DNA from: Planctomycetota bacterium
Lineage (GTDB): Bacteria > Planctomycetota > UBA11346
DNA length: 64,000 bases
NCBI GenBank assembly: GCA_016745075.1
Contig: JADGDD010000001.1
Coordinates: 373,125 to 437,124, forward strand
Direction: 5' to 3'
Shown: positions 11,217 to 19,364 of the stretch, one piece after another
How the letters are laid out: the number at the start of each line of letters is the position of its first letter
How positions within the stretch are numbered: the stretch's first letter is position 1
The notes under the pieces: generated by a model
Databases searched by the model: none
What the model saw: the letters and a program-made list of their open reading frames with translations, nothing else
Told to the model about the DNA's origin: nothing
Translations under genes and position numbers: made by a program

Positions 11217-11603
11217 ATGACAATAGAAAAAAAAGTACTTATTGTTGGCGCCTCAGCTAAAACGGATCGCTATAGTTATAAGGCAGTACGTGGTTTTCTT
11301 GATCGCGGTGATTACATAGTTATCCCAGTGCACCCATCTGGTATTTCCGTGGCTGATTGTGAAACGCTTAAGGAAATAAGTGATGTAGCTGGCCCCGTTG
11401 ATGTGGTAACAATGTATGTTAATCCAAGTCTTGGTCTTAAAATGCTGCCTGAAATAACTGCCTTACAGCCGAAGCTGCTCATTTTAAACCCCGGTGCAGA
11501 TAGTGATGAGCTGGAAGCTGAAGCAAAAGCAGCGGGACTTCATGCAGTCCGTGCATGTACCTTGGTCGCCTTAAGCTATGGAGATCCATTAAACGTGCTT
11601 TAG
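11217..11603 (+). CDS. CoA-binding domain protein (YccU-like)
   Basis: 128-residue single-domain Rossmann protein of the CoA_binding family. The start has the nucleotide-binding pattern VLIVGASAKTDRYSYKAVRGF; later conserved stretches are VIPVHPSG, VDVVTMYVNP and LILNPGADSDEL. Homologues are small cytoplasmic proteins that bind CoA in crystals, but their role is not established. It begins 20 bases after ligA with AAAGAG as ribosome site and is probably co-transcribed. Confidence 0.8.
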   Translation: MTIEKKVLIVGASAKTDRYSYKAVRGFLDRGDYIVIPVHPSGISVADCETLKEISDVAGPVDVVTMYVNPSLGLKMLPEITALQPKLLILNPGADSDELEAEAKAAGLHAVRACTLVALSYGDPLNVL

Positions 11604-11682
11604 GCTGCTCAAAGCCTTTCGTTCTCTTGCTCTCGTCACGAACTATCTACACTATCCACTCAATCTTTCAAAGGGGTGGAAT

Positions 11683-14418
11683 GTGGTAGCAGAGCTGATT
11701 GATGGTAAGGCGTTAGCAGAGCAACGGAATACAGCTTTAGCAGAGAGAATTGCACAGTTGCCAGAAGGGGTAAAACCTTGTTTAGTGGCTGTGTCTGTCG
11801 GTGCGGATGCTGGATGGGATGTTTATACGAAACGTCAAAAAAAAACCGCAGAATCACTTGGTATTTCTTACAGACTGGATGTTTTGCCCAGTGATGCCAG
11901 CCAAACAGAATTAAGTGAACACATAGAAACCCTGAATGCAGACCAATCGGTTCATGGTATTATTGTGCAGGCGCCCTTGCCAGCCCATTTGCAAGGAGAT
12001 GCGGTTCTAGCGCAATTAAGCCCAGCTAAAGATATTGAAGGGGTTACGCCAGCAAACCTTGGCCTTGTGCTCACAGGTCGACCAGCCATTGCTCCCTGTA
12101 CTGCTTTATCAGCAGTGGAATTGGCAAAAGTAGTGTTGCCAAATTTACGCGGAATAGACGCGGTTGTGATCGGAGCCTCTGTTATTGTTGGTAAACCAGT
12201 TGCCCAATTATTATTAAATGAAGGTGCTACGCCAACGGTTTGTCATATAGATACCAAAGATGTTGCAGCACGTACTCGAGAAGCTGATCTTATTGTTATT
12301 GCTGTTGGTGTGCCTGGACTATTAAAACCAGAAATGGTTAAACCTGGTGCGGTTATTGTGGATGTTGGTATTAACCGAGTAAAAGGCCCAGATGGAAAAA
12401 ATAAAATTGTTGGAGACGCTGCGCCAGAGGTTATGGAAGTTGCAGGATATGTAACACCAGTTCCTGGTGGTGTGGGTTCATTAACCACAACTATTTTAAT
12501 GGAAGCAACGGTTCAAGCGGCAGAAAATATTGGCAACATGCGCCCAATGTTGGAAGGCTATAGTTTAGTTCGAGCGCTTGGTGATGAGGGGATGGACCTT
12601 TCTCCAGAAACGGCAGATAAATTAGCACTGTTATTATCACGGCATATGGTCAGTGTTCCGGTTGGCGGTAGTATGCGTACGCCATTTCAGCGTCGTTTAG
12701 ATCAAGGCATTGTGGTTATGGACGGTGCGCTCGGAACAGAATTACTCGCCCGTGGAATTCCTGCGGACAGCCTTGCAGATGCAGCTATAGATCAGCCGGA
12801 TATTGTTTGTGCTATTCATCAAGATTACTTAGATGTTGGTGCACATATTTTATCGACTCATACATTTTCTTCAAATCGTATTCGAGCCGGTTCAAGCTCT
12901 CGGGCTGTTGCTCAGGTACAGGCAGGTGTGCGTTTAGCACGACAGGTAGCACGAGGTAAAGCGCTTGTCTTTGGTTCTATTGGGCCGCTTGGACGTTTGT
13001 TGGGTGCAGAAATTTCAGAAGAAGAGGCTCGTAAGGCTTATACCGAAGTGGCGGTAGCTATGGCGGATGCGGGTGCAGATGGTTTCCTTTTAGAAACGAT
13101 GACGAGCACAGAAGAAGCTCGTGTCGCCGCAGAATCTGTGCGAGCAATATCAAGTTTGCCTATTGTGGTCTGTCGTGTATTCCGCCGCGATCATGGTGAA
13201 GAAATTTGTGCTTTTGTTCGCGCTTTGGAATCTGTTGGTGTTGACGCGATTGGTCTCAACTGTGCTTCTGGTTTACGAGAAGTCGGAGCAATTGTGCATC
13301 GGCTTGCTGCGTGTAGTCATTTACCAATTGTTGCAAGACCTAATGCCGGTTATCCAAGGCGAGATGATGATGGCCAACTTCATTATAATCTAAATCCCAA
13401 TTATTATGCGAGTCAAGCCAAGTCTTATGTTGAAAGTGGCGCTGCTCTTATTGGCGGTTGTTGCGGTATTGGCCCTAAGCATATTTCTTGTATGGCTGAG
13501 GAAGTCGCACATTTACGAGTGGTTTCGATTGAGTCTGAAACAAATATCTGCCAGCCATCAGAAAACGGGACGAGTGTATCAGATGTAAACCCTGTATTAG
13601 AGCGTATGCAAAGTGCAGATGATTTCCCTGTGCTTGCCTTAGTCTCGGGTCGTTTAACGCCGGCTGAATCTCGCCTAGCAAGTCAATCCCTCGTTGATGG
13701 TGGAGCCCAATGCATTGGTGTCTTAACTGGTTGGCCTGGCTGTAGGGAATTGCGTGTTGGTGCACGTTTGCGTCATATTGCAGATGTCTGCCAAGTGCCA
13801 ACTGTTTTAGAAATTCTTGCAGGTGAACGCAGTGTCCGAGAAATACAAGATATATTACTTGATGCCCATTTGCTCGGTATTCGTATGGTTTTAATTGATG
13901 TTGGGGTATTCCCCGTGTCTCGTTATTGGAATAATGAGCCATTAGCTGATGCTCATCATATATTATCGCTTATCGCAAAATTAAATGCAGGCATTAACGC
14001 GCGTGGTAATATTTTAGATGAAGCAACTCATTTTACAGTTGGTGTTCGTTTGTCGTCGCAGACATTGAAAGATGCCAAGCATTATGCTCAAGCGGGGGCT
14101 CAGTTTGCAACTGTACAACCGGTGTATGATCACGCTTTATTTAGAACAGCCATGGCATCGTATACTGCGGATATACCGTTATTAGTGGATATCCTTGTTT
14201 TACCCAATGCTGCAACTGCTCATGAAATTGACAATGAAATACCAGCTTTGTCCGTTCCAGAAAAATTAAAAGAAGTGCTAGAGAATAACCCGGATCAAGA
14301 TATTGAAAACGTTTTGAAATTTATTCGTCATTGGCGTAATCGAATTGCAGGGGTGTGTTTGCTTTTGCCAGATGAGCGGACAGATGCAGCTTGCGCAGTC
14401 CTTACCGGTTTGAAGTAA
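11683..14418 (+). CDS. FolD-homocysteine methyltransferase-MTHFR-like fusion
   Basis: 911-residue protein with three folate/methionine domains in series. Residues 1-290 are FolD-like (VHGIIVQAPLP, GASVIVGKP, TPVPGGVG). Residues about 336-625 are a cobalamin-independent homocysteine S-methyltransferase with all three zinc cysteines (GLNC Cys527; GGCCG Cys593/594). Residues about 645-911 resemble methylenetetrahydrofolate reductase (AGAQFATVQPVYD). HMT-MTHFR fusions are known; the FolD addition is unusual to me. FolD active-site positions differ from the family: the catalytic Lys four residues after Tyr48 is Gln52, the Arg of GRS is Ala165, the Asp of KDVDG is Glu119. The MTHFR part lacks the usual N-terminal Glu motif. 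Start is GTG 11683 after AAAGGGG. The methyltransferase is the best-supported activity. Confidence 0.85.
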   Translation: MVAELIDGKALAEQRNTALAERIAQLPEGVKPCLVAVSVGADAGWDVYTKRQKKTAESLGISYRLDVLPSDASQTELSEHIETLNADQSVHGIIVQAPLPAHLQGDAVLAQLSPAKDIEGVTPANLGLVLTGRPAIAPCTALSAVELAKVVLPNLRGIDAVVIGASVIVGKPVAQLLLNEGATPTVCHIDTKDVAARTREADLIVIAVGVPGLLKPEMVKPGAVIVDVGINRVKGPDGKNKIVGDAAPEVMEVAGYVTPVPGGVGSLTTTILMEATVQAAENIGNMRPMLEGYSLVRALGDEGMDLSPETADKLALLLSRHMVSVPVGGSMRTPFQRRLDQGIVVMDGALGTELLARGIPADSLADAAIDQPDIVCAIHQDYLDVGAHILSTHTFSSNRIRAGSSSRAVAQVQAGVRLARQVARGKALVFGSIGPLGRLLGAEISEEEARKAYTEVAVAMADAGADGFLLETMTSTEEARVAAESVRAISSLPIVVCRVFRRDHGEEICAFVRALESVGVDAIGLNCASGLREVGAIVHRLAACSHLPIVARPNAGYPRRDDDGQLHYNLNPNYYASQAKSYVESGAALIGGCCGIGPKHISCMAEEVAHLRVVSIESETNICQPSENGTSVSDVNPVLERMQSADDFPVLALVSGRLTPAESRLASQSLVDGGAQCIGVLTGWPGCRELRVGARLRHIADVCQVPTVLEILAGERSVREIQDILLDAHLLGIRMVLIDVGVFPVSRYWNNEPLADAHHILSLIAKLNAGINARGNILDEATHFTVGVRLSSQTLKDAKHYAQAGAQFATVQPVYDHALFRTAMASYTADIPLLVDILVLPNAATAHEIDNEIPALSVPEKLKEVLENNPDQDIENVLKFIRHWRNRIAGVCLLLPDERTDAACAVLTGLK

Positions 14419-14423
14419 AACGA

Positions 14424-15194
14424 ATGACTCAGCTGCATTGTTTTATTACTGGTGTCAGTTCTGGTATCGGCCGAGCAACCTTAGATGAGGCGGTTCAGCA
14501 AGGATGGAAAGTAAGTGGCTGTGCTCGACGTGTGGATGTTATTCATGAACTCACAGAAACGTACCAGACTGATACCTGTCTTCTTGTTGGTGATGTAACA
14601 GATGACCACAGCATAGAAACGGCTTTGCGGACAGCGGTTGAACAAAATGGCCCAATAGATATTGTCATAGCTAATGCAGGGTATGGTCTTGATGGTGAAT
14701 TATTAGAACTATCACCAGAAGATGTGCGTGCTGTCTTTGATACGAACGTCATCGGTGTGCACAGAACGATTCGTGCGGCACGAGCATATCTGACTACAAA
14801 TGCGCGTATTTGTATCGTATCGTCTGTGGCAGCTTTTTTGCCAATACCACGTATGGGAGCTTATTGTGCAAGTAAACATGCCGTTGAATGTTATGCGGCA
14901 GCTTTACGGATGGAATTAGCAGATGCAGGTATCCGCGTTCAGACGCTCTGTCCAGGTACGGTGCGAACTGATTTTTTTGACAATGCTCACCATGCTGGGT
15001 CCGTTTGGGATTGGCGGCCAGGTTCTGCTTTGCCAGTGCAAGTTGTTGCCAAAGCGCTTGTACGACAAACTGCTCAGGGAAGTCCTGCCCGTATTCGTTT
15101 GCCGTGGTATGCGAGTTTTGCGGCAGCTTTCTACCAATTCTGCCCGCGTCTTGCCGAATGGCAGATGAAGCGAGCCCTACGAAAAATGCGGTAA
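14424..15194 (+). CDS. Short-chain dehydrogenase/reductase
   Basis: 256-residue classical SDR. The cofactor motif is TGVSSGIG near the N-terminus, followed by NAGYG, catalytic Ser in SSVAAF and the YCASK Tyr-Lys pair. CPGTVRTDFFD after the active site is typical. The position after the first beta strand is basic (CARRVD), suggesting NADP(H). A C-terminal amphipathic/hydrophobic stretch (YASFAAAFYQFCPRLAEW) resembles membrane-associated members. It starts at ATG 14424, 5 bases after the fusion gene, so the two are probably co-transcribed. Substrate unknown. Confidence 0.85.
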   Translation: MTQLHCFITGVSSGIGRATLDEAVQQGWKVSGCARRVDVIHELTETYQTDTCLLVGDVTDDHSIETALRTAVEQNGPIDIVIANAGYGLDGELLELSPEDVRAVFDTNVIGVHRTIRAARAYLTTNARICIVSSVAAFLPIPRMGAYCASKHAVECYAAALRMELADAGIRVQTLCPGTVRTDFFDNAHHAGSVWDWRPGSALPVQVVAKALVRQTAQGSPARIRLPWYASFAAAFYQFCPRLAEWQMKRALRKMR

Positions 15195-15211
15195 ATGAAA
15201 GCTGTTTGATA

Positions 15212-15409
15212 ATGACTTTTTGGGGCATAGATGCATTTGTTTCATGGTGGGCTGGACTGTCTCGTCTTTTCCGTTTATCAATGAGTATTGCTCTCTTGGT
15301 GTTTGCAATAATACTCTCTCTGAGTGGTGAATGCCCTTTTTCTTTGTGGATAATAGCTGGTGTATTCTTTATCGCTGAATTATTTATTCAGGATGATTTT
15401 GTAGAATAG
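15212..15409 (+). CDS. Small two-helix membrane protein, unknown function
   Basis: 65-residue hydrophobic protein starting at ATG 15212, 17 bases after the SDR. Two predicted membrane helices (SMSIALLVFAIILSLSG and LWIIAGVFFIAELFI) are separated by a short loop with one Cys, and the tail is acidic (QDDFVE). The ribosome site is weak. No family recognised. The hydrophobic pattern argues for a real gene, but a chance frame is possible. Confidence 0.45.
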   Translation: MTFWGIDAFVSWWAGLSRLFRLSMSIALLVFAIILSLSGECPFSLWIIAGVFFIAELFIQDDFVE

Positions 15410-15411
15410 CA

Positions 15412-18400
15412 TTACTCTAATAATTCTTTTTCTGCGCCATCAAATATATGTTTGACCGAAATTACAGACTCTTTAAGAATGATGTGATAGGTGTTAGTGC
15501 CAACAATGTAAACAAGTATGGTATTACCGTTTTTTCCGTTAATACGAGTTGGTTGGCCAAGGATAGCTGTTACTTCAGGAATGGTCATACCATGAGTAAT
15601 GCGTTGTAGTGTGTGTGTATCGATATTATCTGTGGTATGCGTGTAGCCTATTTGATTTGCACCAATGTTGACTTCGCCAACTAGAACCATGTCTTTGACA
15701 GTATCGAGACGGAGGGTGAGGACCTGCTGTGATTGATTTGGTCGGCCATAATTAGTGTAAACAGTGGCGGTAACGGTAGCAGGCCCAATTAAGGTTTGTT
15801 GGCGGGAACCATAATAATGTACCTTAATTTGATACGTACCTGGCACTGCTTTTTTCACGAGATATTCTTCTGGACCATAGCCACCAGTGAAATCTCGTGA
15901 AACGAGTCCGCCCATTCTTGTCCGGTTGTGAGAGTAGTAGGCGTGTTCACCTGTTGGTTCAAAGACGTGTAGATCAACATCAGTAAGATCTGCATCCCAG
16001 CTTAATGAAATACGAACATCAACATCAGTATTTTTGAGTAGGCGTGTATCTATATAACTTGGAATTATCCCATCTTGTGCTAATAATTGATTCAGTTCAA
16101 CCAAGGCGATAATTTCTATTTGTGGGAAACGGTCCCAATGACCAGTAATAACATTCCATAATAATGATTTGGCTCGTGCTCTGTCATGTGCACTGCCGCG
16201 GTTGGCGAGAGCGAGGGCAAGATCACGGTGGCTTTGTGGTTCATCTGGACGATCAGCACATACAGATTCGAGTAAAATAATAGCACGATCCAGTGCGTCT
16301 GCTTGTTGCAATCGCCAAGCGTGTACGCGTTTGAGTGCGGCATCATCAAGTCCCATTTCACTGAGATTAGAGAGTACGCGTAGGCCAAGTGATGTATGTC
16401 CAAGTGAGATGAGATAGTCGGCGCAGTCTAAATAAAAAGAAGGACTTTCTTGGTAAGATGGGCGTTGTTGTAAATAAATAGTATAAGCATTGCGATCATC
16501 TGCTTTCATGGCAGCGATATAAGGTGTTTTGGGATTCCATGCTGTAATGTTAATGCGTGCAGCAGTCTGTCTTCCATTATTAGAGATGCTTTTACTTGAA
16601 GTACCCGAGGCTATGCTATCGACAATTTCTTCTGCTTCTCTATCACCGTCCATGGTGCCTTCTTGAAAGTTTGGCGCAGCTTGCATCAGAGAGGGAGCCA
16701 CTGTTGTGGCTATAGCTCTGTCTTCTCTAGATGTTCTTCGCGCTTTTTTTTCTCCTCCATCATTCCAACGCCAGCCAGTTGGTACTGTGAATGTTGTATT
16801 CCACCACTGGAGACGTTCGTTCCACCAGCCGACAACCGTTTCAATTTTTTGATGAAGGCGGGCTTGTTCGTCTGTAGCTGTTTGTCGTCGGTTTTTCTGC
16901 CATTGTGAACGTATTGCTGGCAAAGTAGCCGGGGGTTCTACATCGTAGCGTAGGTATTGGTCCAATGATTCTAGAACGAGCAAAGATGTACTCGCAGTTA
17001 CAATGTTATATTTTCTGCCAAGTTGTAAGAGTTTGTTGGCGTTGGCAGCTGCATTTATTTCTAATTGTTGTGCTTCTTGTTGTGCCCAGATACGAGCAAT
17101 GAGTGATTGTTCAGAAACCTGTTGCTCTGAAAAAGCCGCTGGGTTGGTCACTTTCCCTATTGTTACAATATGATTGTTGATCAACAATTGGTGGCTATTG
17201 CGCATATGTTGTATATAAGCACTGGCATTACTTGCGTAATATTTTTGGCTCAGGGCAGTAGATACAAGGTGTGACGGCGTTGTGAGCAGGTTCATATGTT
17301 GACCACCACTTTTGTTGGCAATGTATCGTAAGAAGGCATGGTTAGCGTGTGCCTGTGAACTTATGGTGTAAACGGGTTTGCTTCCAGTGTGGGGAAAAGT
17401 GGTAGTGCCCATGCTGTCTATGCCGTCAGAAATGAGAAGAATACATTCATCATCTGGATGGGGAAGAGCGTGATCACGAAAATCTAAACTATTAAGGGCG
17501 CTACCGCCGTCATAAACCAGCGTGCGAAGATGTTTAAGAAGCTGAGCGCTATGAGTAAATATGAGTGGCTGTTCTTGTTGATCACGTATCACAACAAGGT
17601 CAATGGTGGGGCCTTGTCCTGTAAATAACTTAAAATATTCTTCTAAGGCCGAGAGTGTTTTTGTTGCATTGTTTATACTGGAGCTGGCATCCCAATACAA
17701 GGCAAGCCGCTGAGGAGTAAAGCTCTTGTTTGTCTTCAAACGTTGTTCCGTTATAGCGATAAATATTTCACCGTTTGGAGTCTGTTCTTTATAAAAAGGC
17801 TGATCAGATGGCACTGGTAATTGAATTAATAAATCATCTGTAAGGGCGCTATTGCTGAGTGTGGTTTCTGCTGTCCATCCTTGTTGCCATTTACGTAAAT
17901 GAAGATTTCCCAAGCCGCTGAGTTGCGGTTGGTGTGTGCTTTGTTGTACGTCTATATGAACACGAACATGTTTGAGTTGTTGTTTATGCGGCAGTGGTAA
18001 ATGGTAGGCAGCATTATTCCCTTCAAGTATGAGTGGACTGGTATAGGTGATGCGGATGGTGCGTTTACCATGAGCCGGTATCGGGTAGATGCGGGTGCGG
18101 TAAATAGTACCAACCACTTTTTCAACAATACCTGGATCTACCCCACGCCGTTCTTCCGCTTCTAAAATCTGCCGTGCTTTTTGTTTGGGCACGATAACGC
18201 CATCGACCATCTGGCCGTTAATATCTAAAGCATAGGCGCACACCGTTCCACCTTCTGGTAACGGCATGATCAGCGTGCCTTCCAATGCGCGGTTATTTGG
18301 GTTTACAAAGACCATAGTTTGAGTGGTTTCAGCAAAGAGACCAGCAATGTGTATGTCTACATCAAGGGCATCTAAACGAACAGCTTGTTCATTCTTACCA

Positions 18401-18507
18401 ACTTCTATTCGTGGTGGTGATATTGGTTGGTCTATCACAATTGGCGGTAACTTCTCAACAGCAGTAAGGGTCGAGATAAGGCAAACGAGAGCGAGCAAAC
18501 GGTACAT
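15412..18507 (-). CDS. VIT-VWA exported protein with DUF2135-like and BamE-like ends
   Basis: 1031 residues with an N-terminal signal peptide (MYRLLALVCLISTLTAVE). Order of domains: VIT domain (about 45-160, ending TIRITYTSPL), VWA domain (about 265-430, MIDAS written DASSS, LLISDGIDSMG), a long helical TPR-like region (about 620-800), a beta domain resembling DUF2135 (SLSWDADLTDVDLHVFEP) and a terminal segment with ITHGMTIPEVTAILGQPTRI that resembles the SmpA/BamE fold. VIT-VWA proteins are the bacterial relatives of inter-alpha-trypsin inhibitor heavy chains and probably act at the envelope. The start at ATG 18507 is chosen because GGAGG lies just before it; the frame extends five codons further. 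The divergent promoter is shared with the Cys-rich gene. Confidence 0.8.
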   Translation of the reverse strand: MYRLLALVCLISTLTAVEKLPPIVIDQPISPPRIEVGKNEQAVRLDALDVDIHIAGLFAETTQTMVFVNPNNRALEGTLIMPLPEGGTVCAYALDINGQMVDGVIVPKQKARQILEAEERRGVDPGIVEKVVGTIYRTRIYPIPAHGKRTIRITYTSPLILEGNNAAYHLPLPHKQQLKHVRVHIDVQQSTHQPQLSGLGNLHLRKWQQGWTAETTLSNSALTDDLLIQLPVPSDQPFYKEQTPNGEIFIAITEQRLKTNKSFTPQRLALYWDASSSINNATKTLSALEEYFKLFTGQGPTIDLVVIRDQQEQPLIFTHSAQLLKHLRTLVYDGGSALNSLDFRDHALPHPDDECILLISDGIDSMGTTTFPHTGSKPVYTISSQAHANHAFLRYIANKSGGQHMNLLTTPSHLVSTALSQKYYASNASAYIQHMRNSHQLLINNHIVTIGKVTNPAAFSEQQVSEQSLIARIWAQQEAQQLEINAAANANKLLQLGRKYNIVTASTSLLVLESLDQYLRYDVEPPATLPAIRSQWQKNRRQTATDEQARLHQKIETVVGWWNERLQWWNTTFTVPTGWRWNDGGEKKARRTSREDRAIATTVAPSLMQAAPNFQEGTMDGDREAEEIVDSIASGTSSKSISNNGRQTAARINITAWNPKTPYIAAMKADDRNAYTIYLQQRPSYQESPSFYLDCADYLISLGHTSLGLRVLSNLSEMGLDDAALKRVHAWRLQQADALDRAIILLESVCADRPDEPQSHRDLALALANRGSAHDRARAKSLLWNVITGHWDRFPQIEIIALVELNQLLAQDGIIPSYIDTRLLKNTDVDVRISLSWDADLTDVDLHVFEPTGEHAYYSHNRTRMGGLVSRDFTGGYGPEEYLVKKAVPGTYQIKVHYYGSRQQTLIGPATVTATVYTNYGRPNQSQQVLTLRLDTVKDMVLVGEVNIGANQIGYTHTTDNIDTHTLQRITHGMTIPEVTAILGQPTRINGKNGNTILVYIVGTNTYHIILKESVISVKHIFDGAEKELLE

Positions 18508-18614
18508 GGTAGTATCCTCCATTGTTTAAACGGATAGCACTGGAAAAGGTTCCGCAAAAACTGTGCGTCGTTTTTCGGTCAACATCGTCTCCCTGTATGA
18601 AGGAGGACGAAACT

Positions 18615-18788
18615 ATGTCCAATCAACCACCCAAAGCTGCATCTTGCAGTTGTATTGAGCTACTGAAGAAGGTGCTCGCTTGTTGTGAAAAATGCTGTGA
18701 ATCAGGCTGTTGTCCAGATGATTGCTGTGATTCTGATACAGATTGTTGTTCATCAGAGGATGGCAGTTCGTCGACGAAATGTTGCTAG
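18615..18788 (+). CDS. 57-residue cysteine-rich protein (14 Cys)
   Basis: Tiny acidic protein with 14 cysteines, mostly in CC pairs (ACCEKCC, GCC, DCC, DCC, KCC at the very end). The strong AAGGAGG before ATG 18615 fixes the start. The pairwise Cys and many Asp/Ser resemble metallothionein-like or zinc-binding peptides; a modified-peptide precursor is another option, as no signal peptide is present. The SigZ-like sigma gene begins 5 bases after its stop and is itself Cys-rich at its C-terminus, so the two very likely form one unit. No family recognised. Confidence 0.7.
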   Translation: MSNQPPKAASCSCIELLKKVLACCEKCCESGCCPDDCCDSDTDCCSSEDGSSSTKCC

Positions 18789-18793
18789 CTCCA

Positions 18794-19360
18794 ATGAATG
18801 ATCAGGCTAAGCTATCAGAAATGCAGATAGAAGAGTCATGGAAACGGTTTCATCAACAATTGCTGGCTTTTATACGGCAACGCGTTGATCAAGAACACGA
18901 CGCTGAGGATATTCTCAGCGTCGTATTCTTACGCCTCCTTCAAAAAGGAGATGATATTACGAATTTACGGGCCTGGCTTTATAGAAGCACGAGAAATGCG
19001 ATCATAGACTACTACCGAACAAAAAAACAACAAGAGCCGATAGAACAACATGAGTCTTTTGCAGAGCCGAGTAGGGAAGAGGATGAATACATGGCTTGCT
19101 GCATTCAGCAGCTAGTTCAATTTTTGCCTGAACGAGACCGATTAGCCTTAGTTGCAATAAGCGAAGGACAGAGTCAGGAGTTTTATGCAGCTGAGCAGGG
19201 ACTGAGTTCATCAGGTGCGCGTTCACGTATTCAACGAGCCCGTCAACGAGTACGAGAAGCGTTTGTGCAGTATTGTCGTCCTGAACGAGATGTTTGCGGT
19301 TCTATTATTCGAGTAAACCCAATTGGATTAGATTGTTCAGATGGATCGTGTGGTGGTTAA
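18794..19360 (+). CDS. ECF RNA polymerase sigma factor, SigZ-like, Cys-rich tail
   Basis: 188-residue ECF sigma factor. Region 2 is clear (LAFIRQRVDQEHDAEDILSVVF, then LRAWLYRSTRNAIIDYYR) and region 4 follows (FLPERDRLALVAISEGQSQ, SSSGARSRIQRARQRVREAF). The tail after region 4 carries Cys residues (YCRPERDVCG and CSDGSCGG), as in SigZ-type factors that end in a cysteine cluster. ATG 18794 is preferred because it starts after the Cys-rich gene; ATG 18779 would overlap it. No anti-sigma gene is adjacent, so the Cys tail and the Cys-rich partner may do the sensing of metal or redox state (inference). Confidence 0.85.
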   Translation: MNDQAKLSEMQIEESWKRFHQQLLAFIRQRVDQEHDAEDILSVVFLRLLQKGDDITNLRAWLYRSTRNAIIDYYRTKKQQEPIEQHESFAEPSREEDEYMACCIQQLVQFLPERDRLALVAISEGQSQEFYAAEQGLSSSGARSRIQRARQRVREAFVQYCRPERDVCGSIIRVNPIGLDCSDGSCGG

Positions 19361-19364
19361 AAAC

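Noticed and set aside
11604-11682. Possible SAM or cobalamin riboswitch before the methionine-related fusion
   Set aside because: Only 79 bases, with weak 4-5 bp stems and none of the conserved riboswitch cores.
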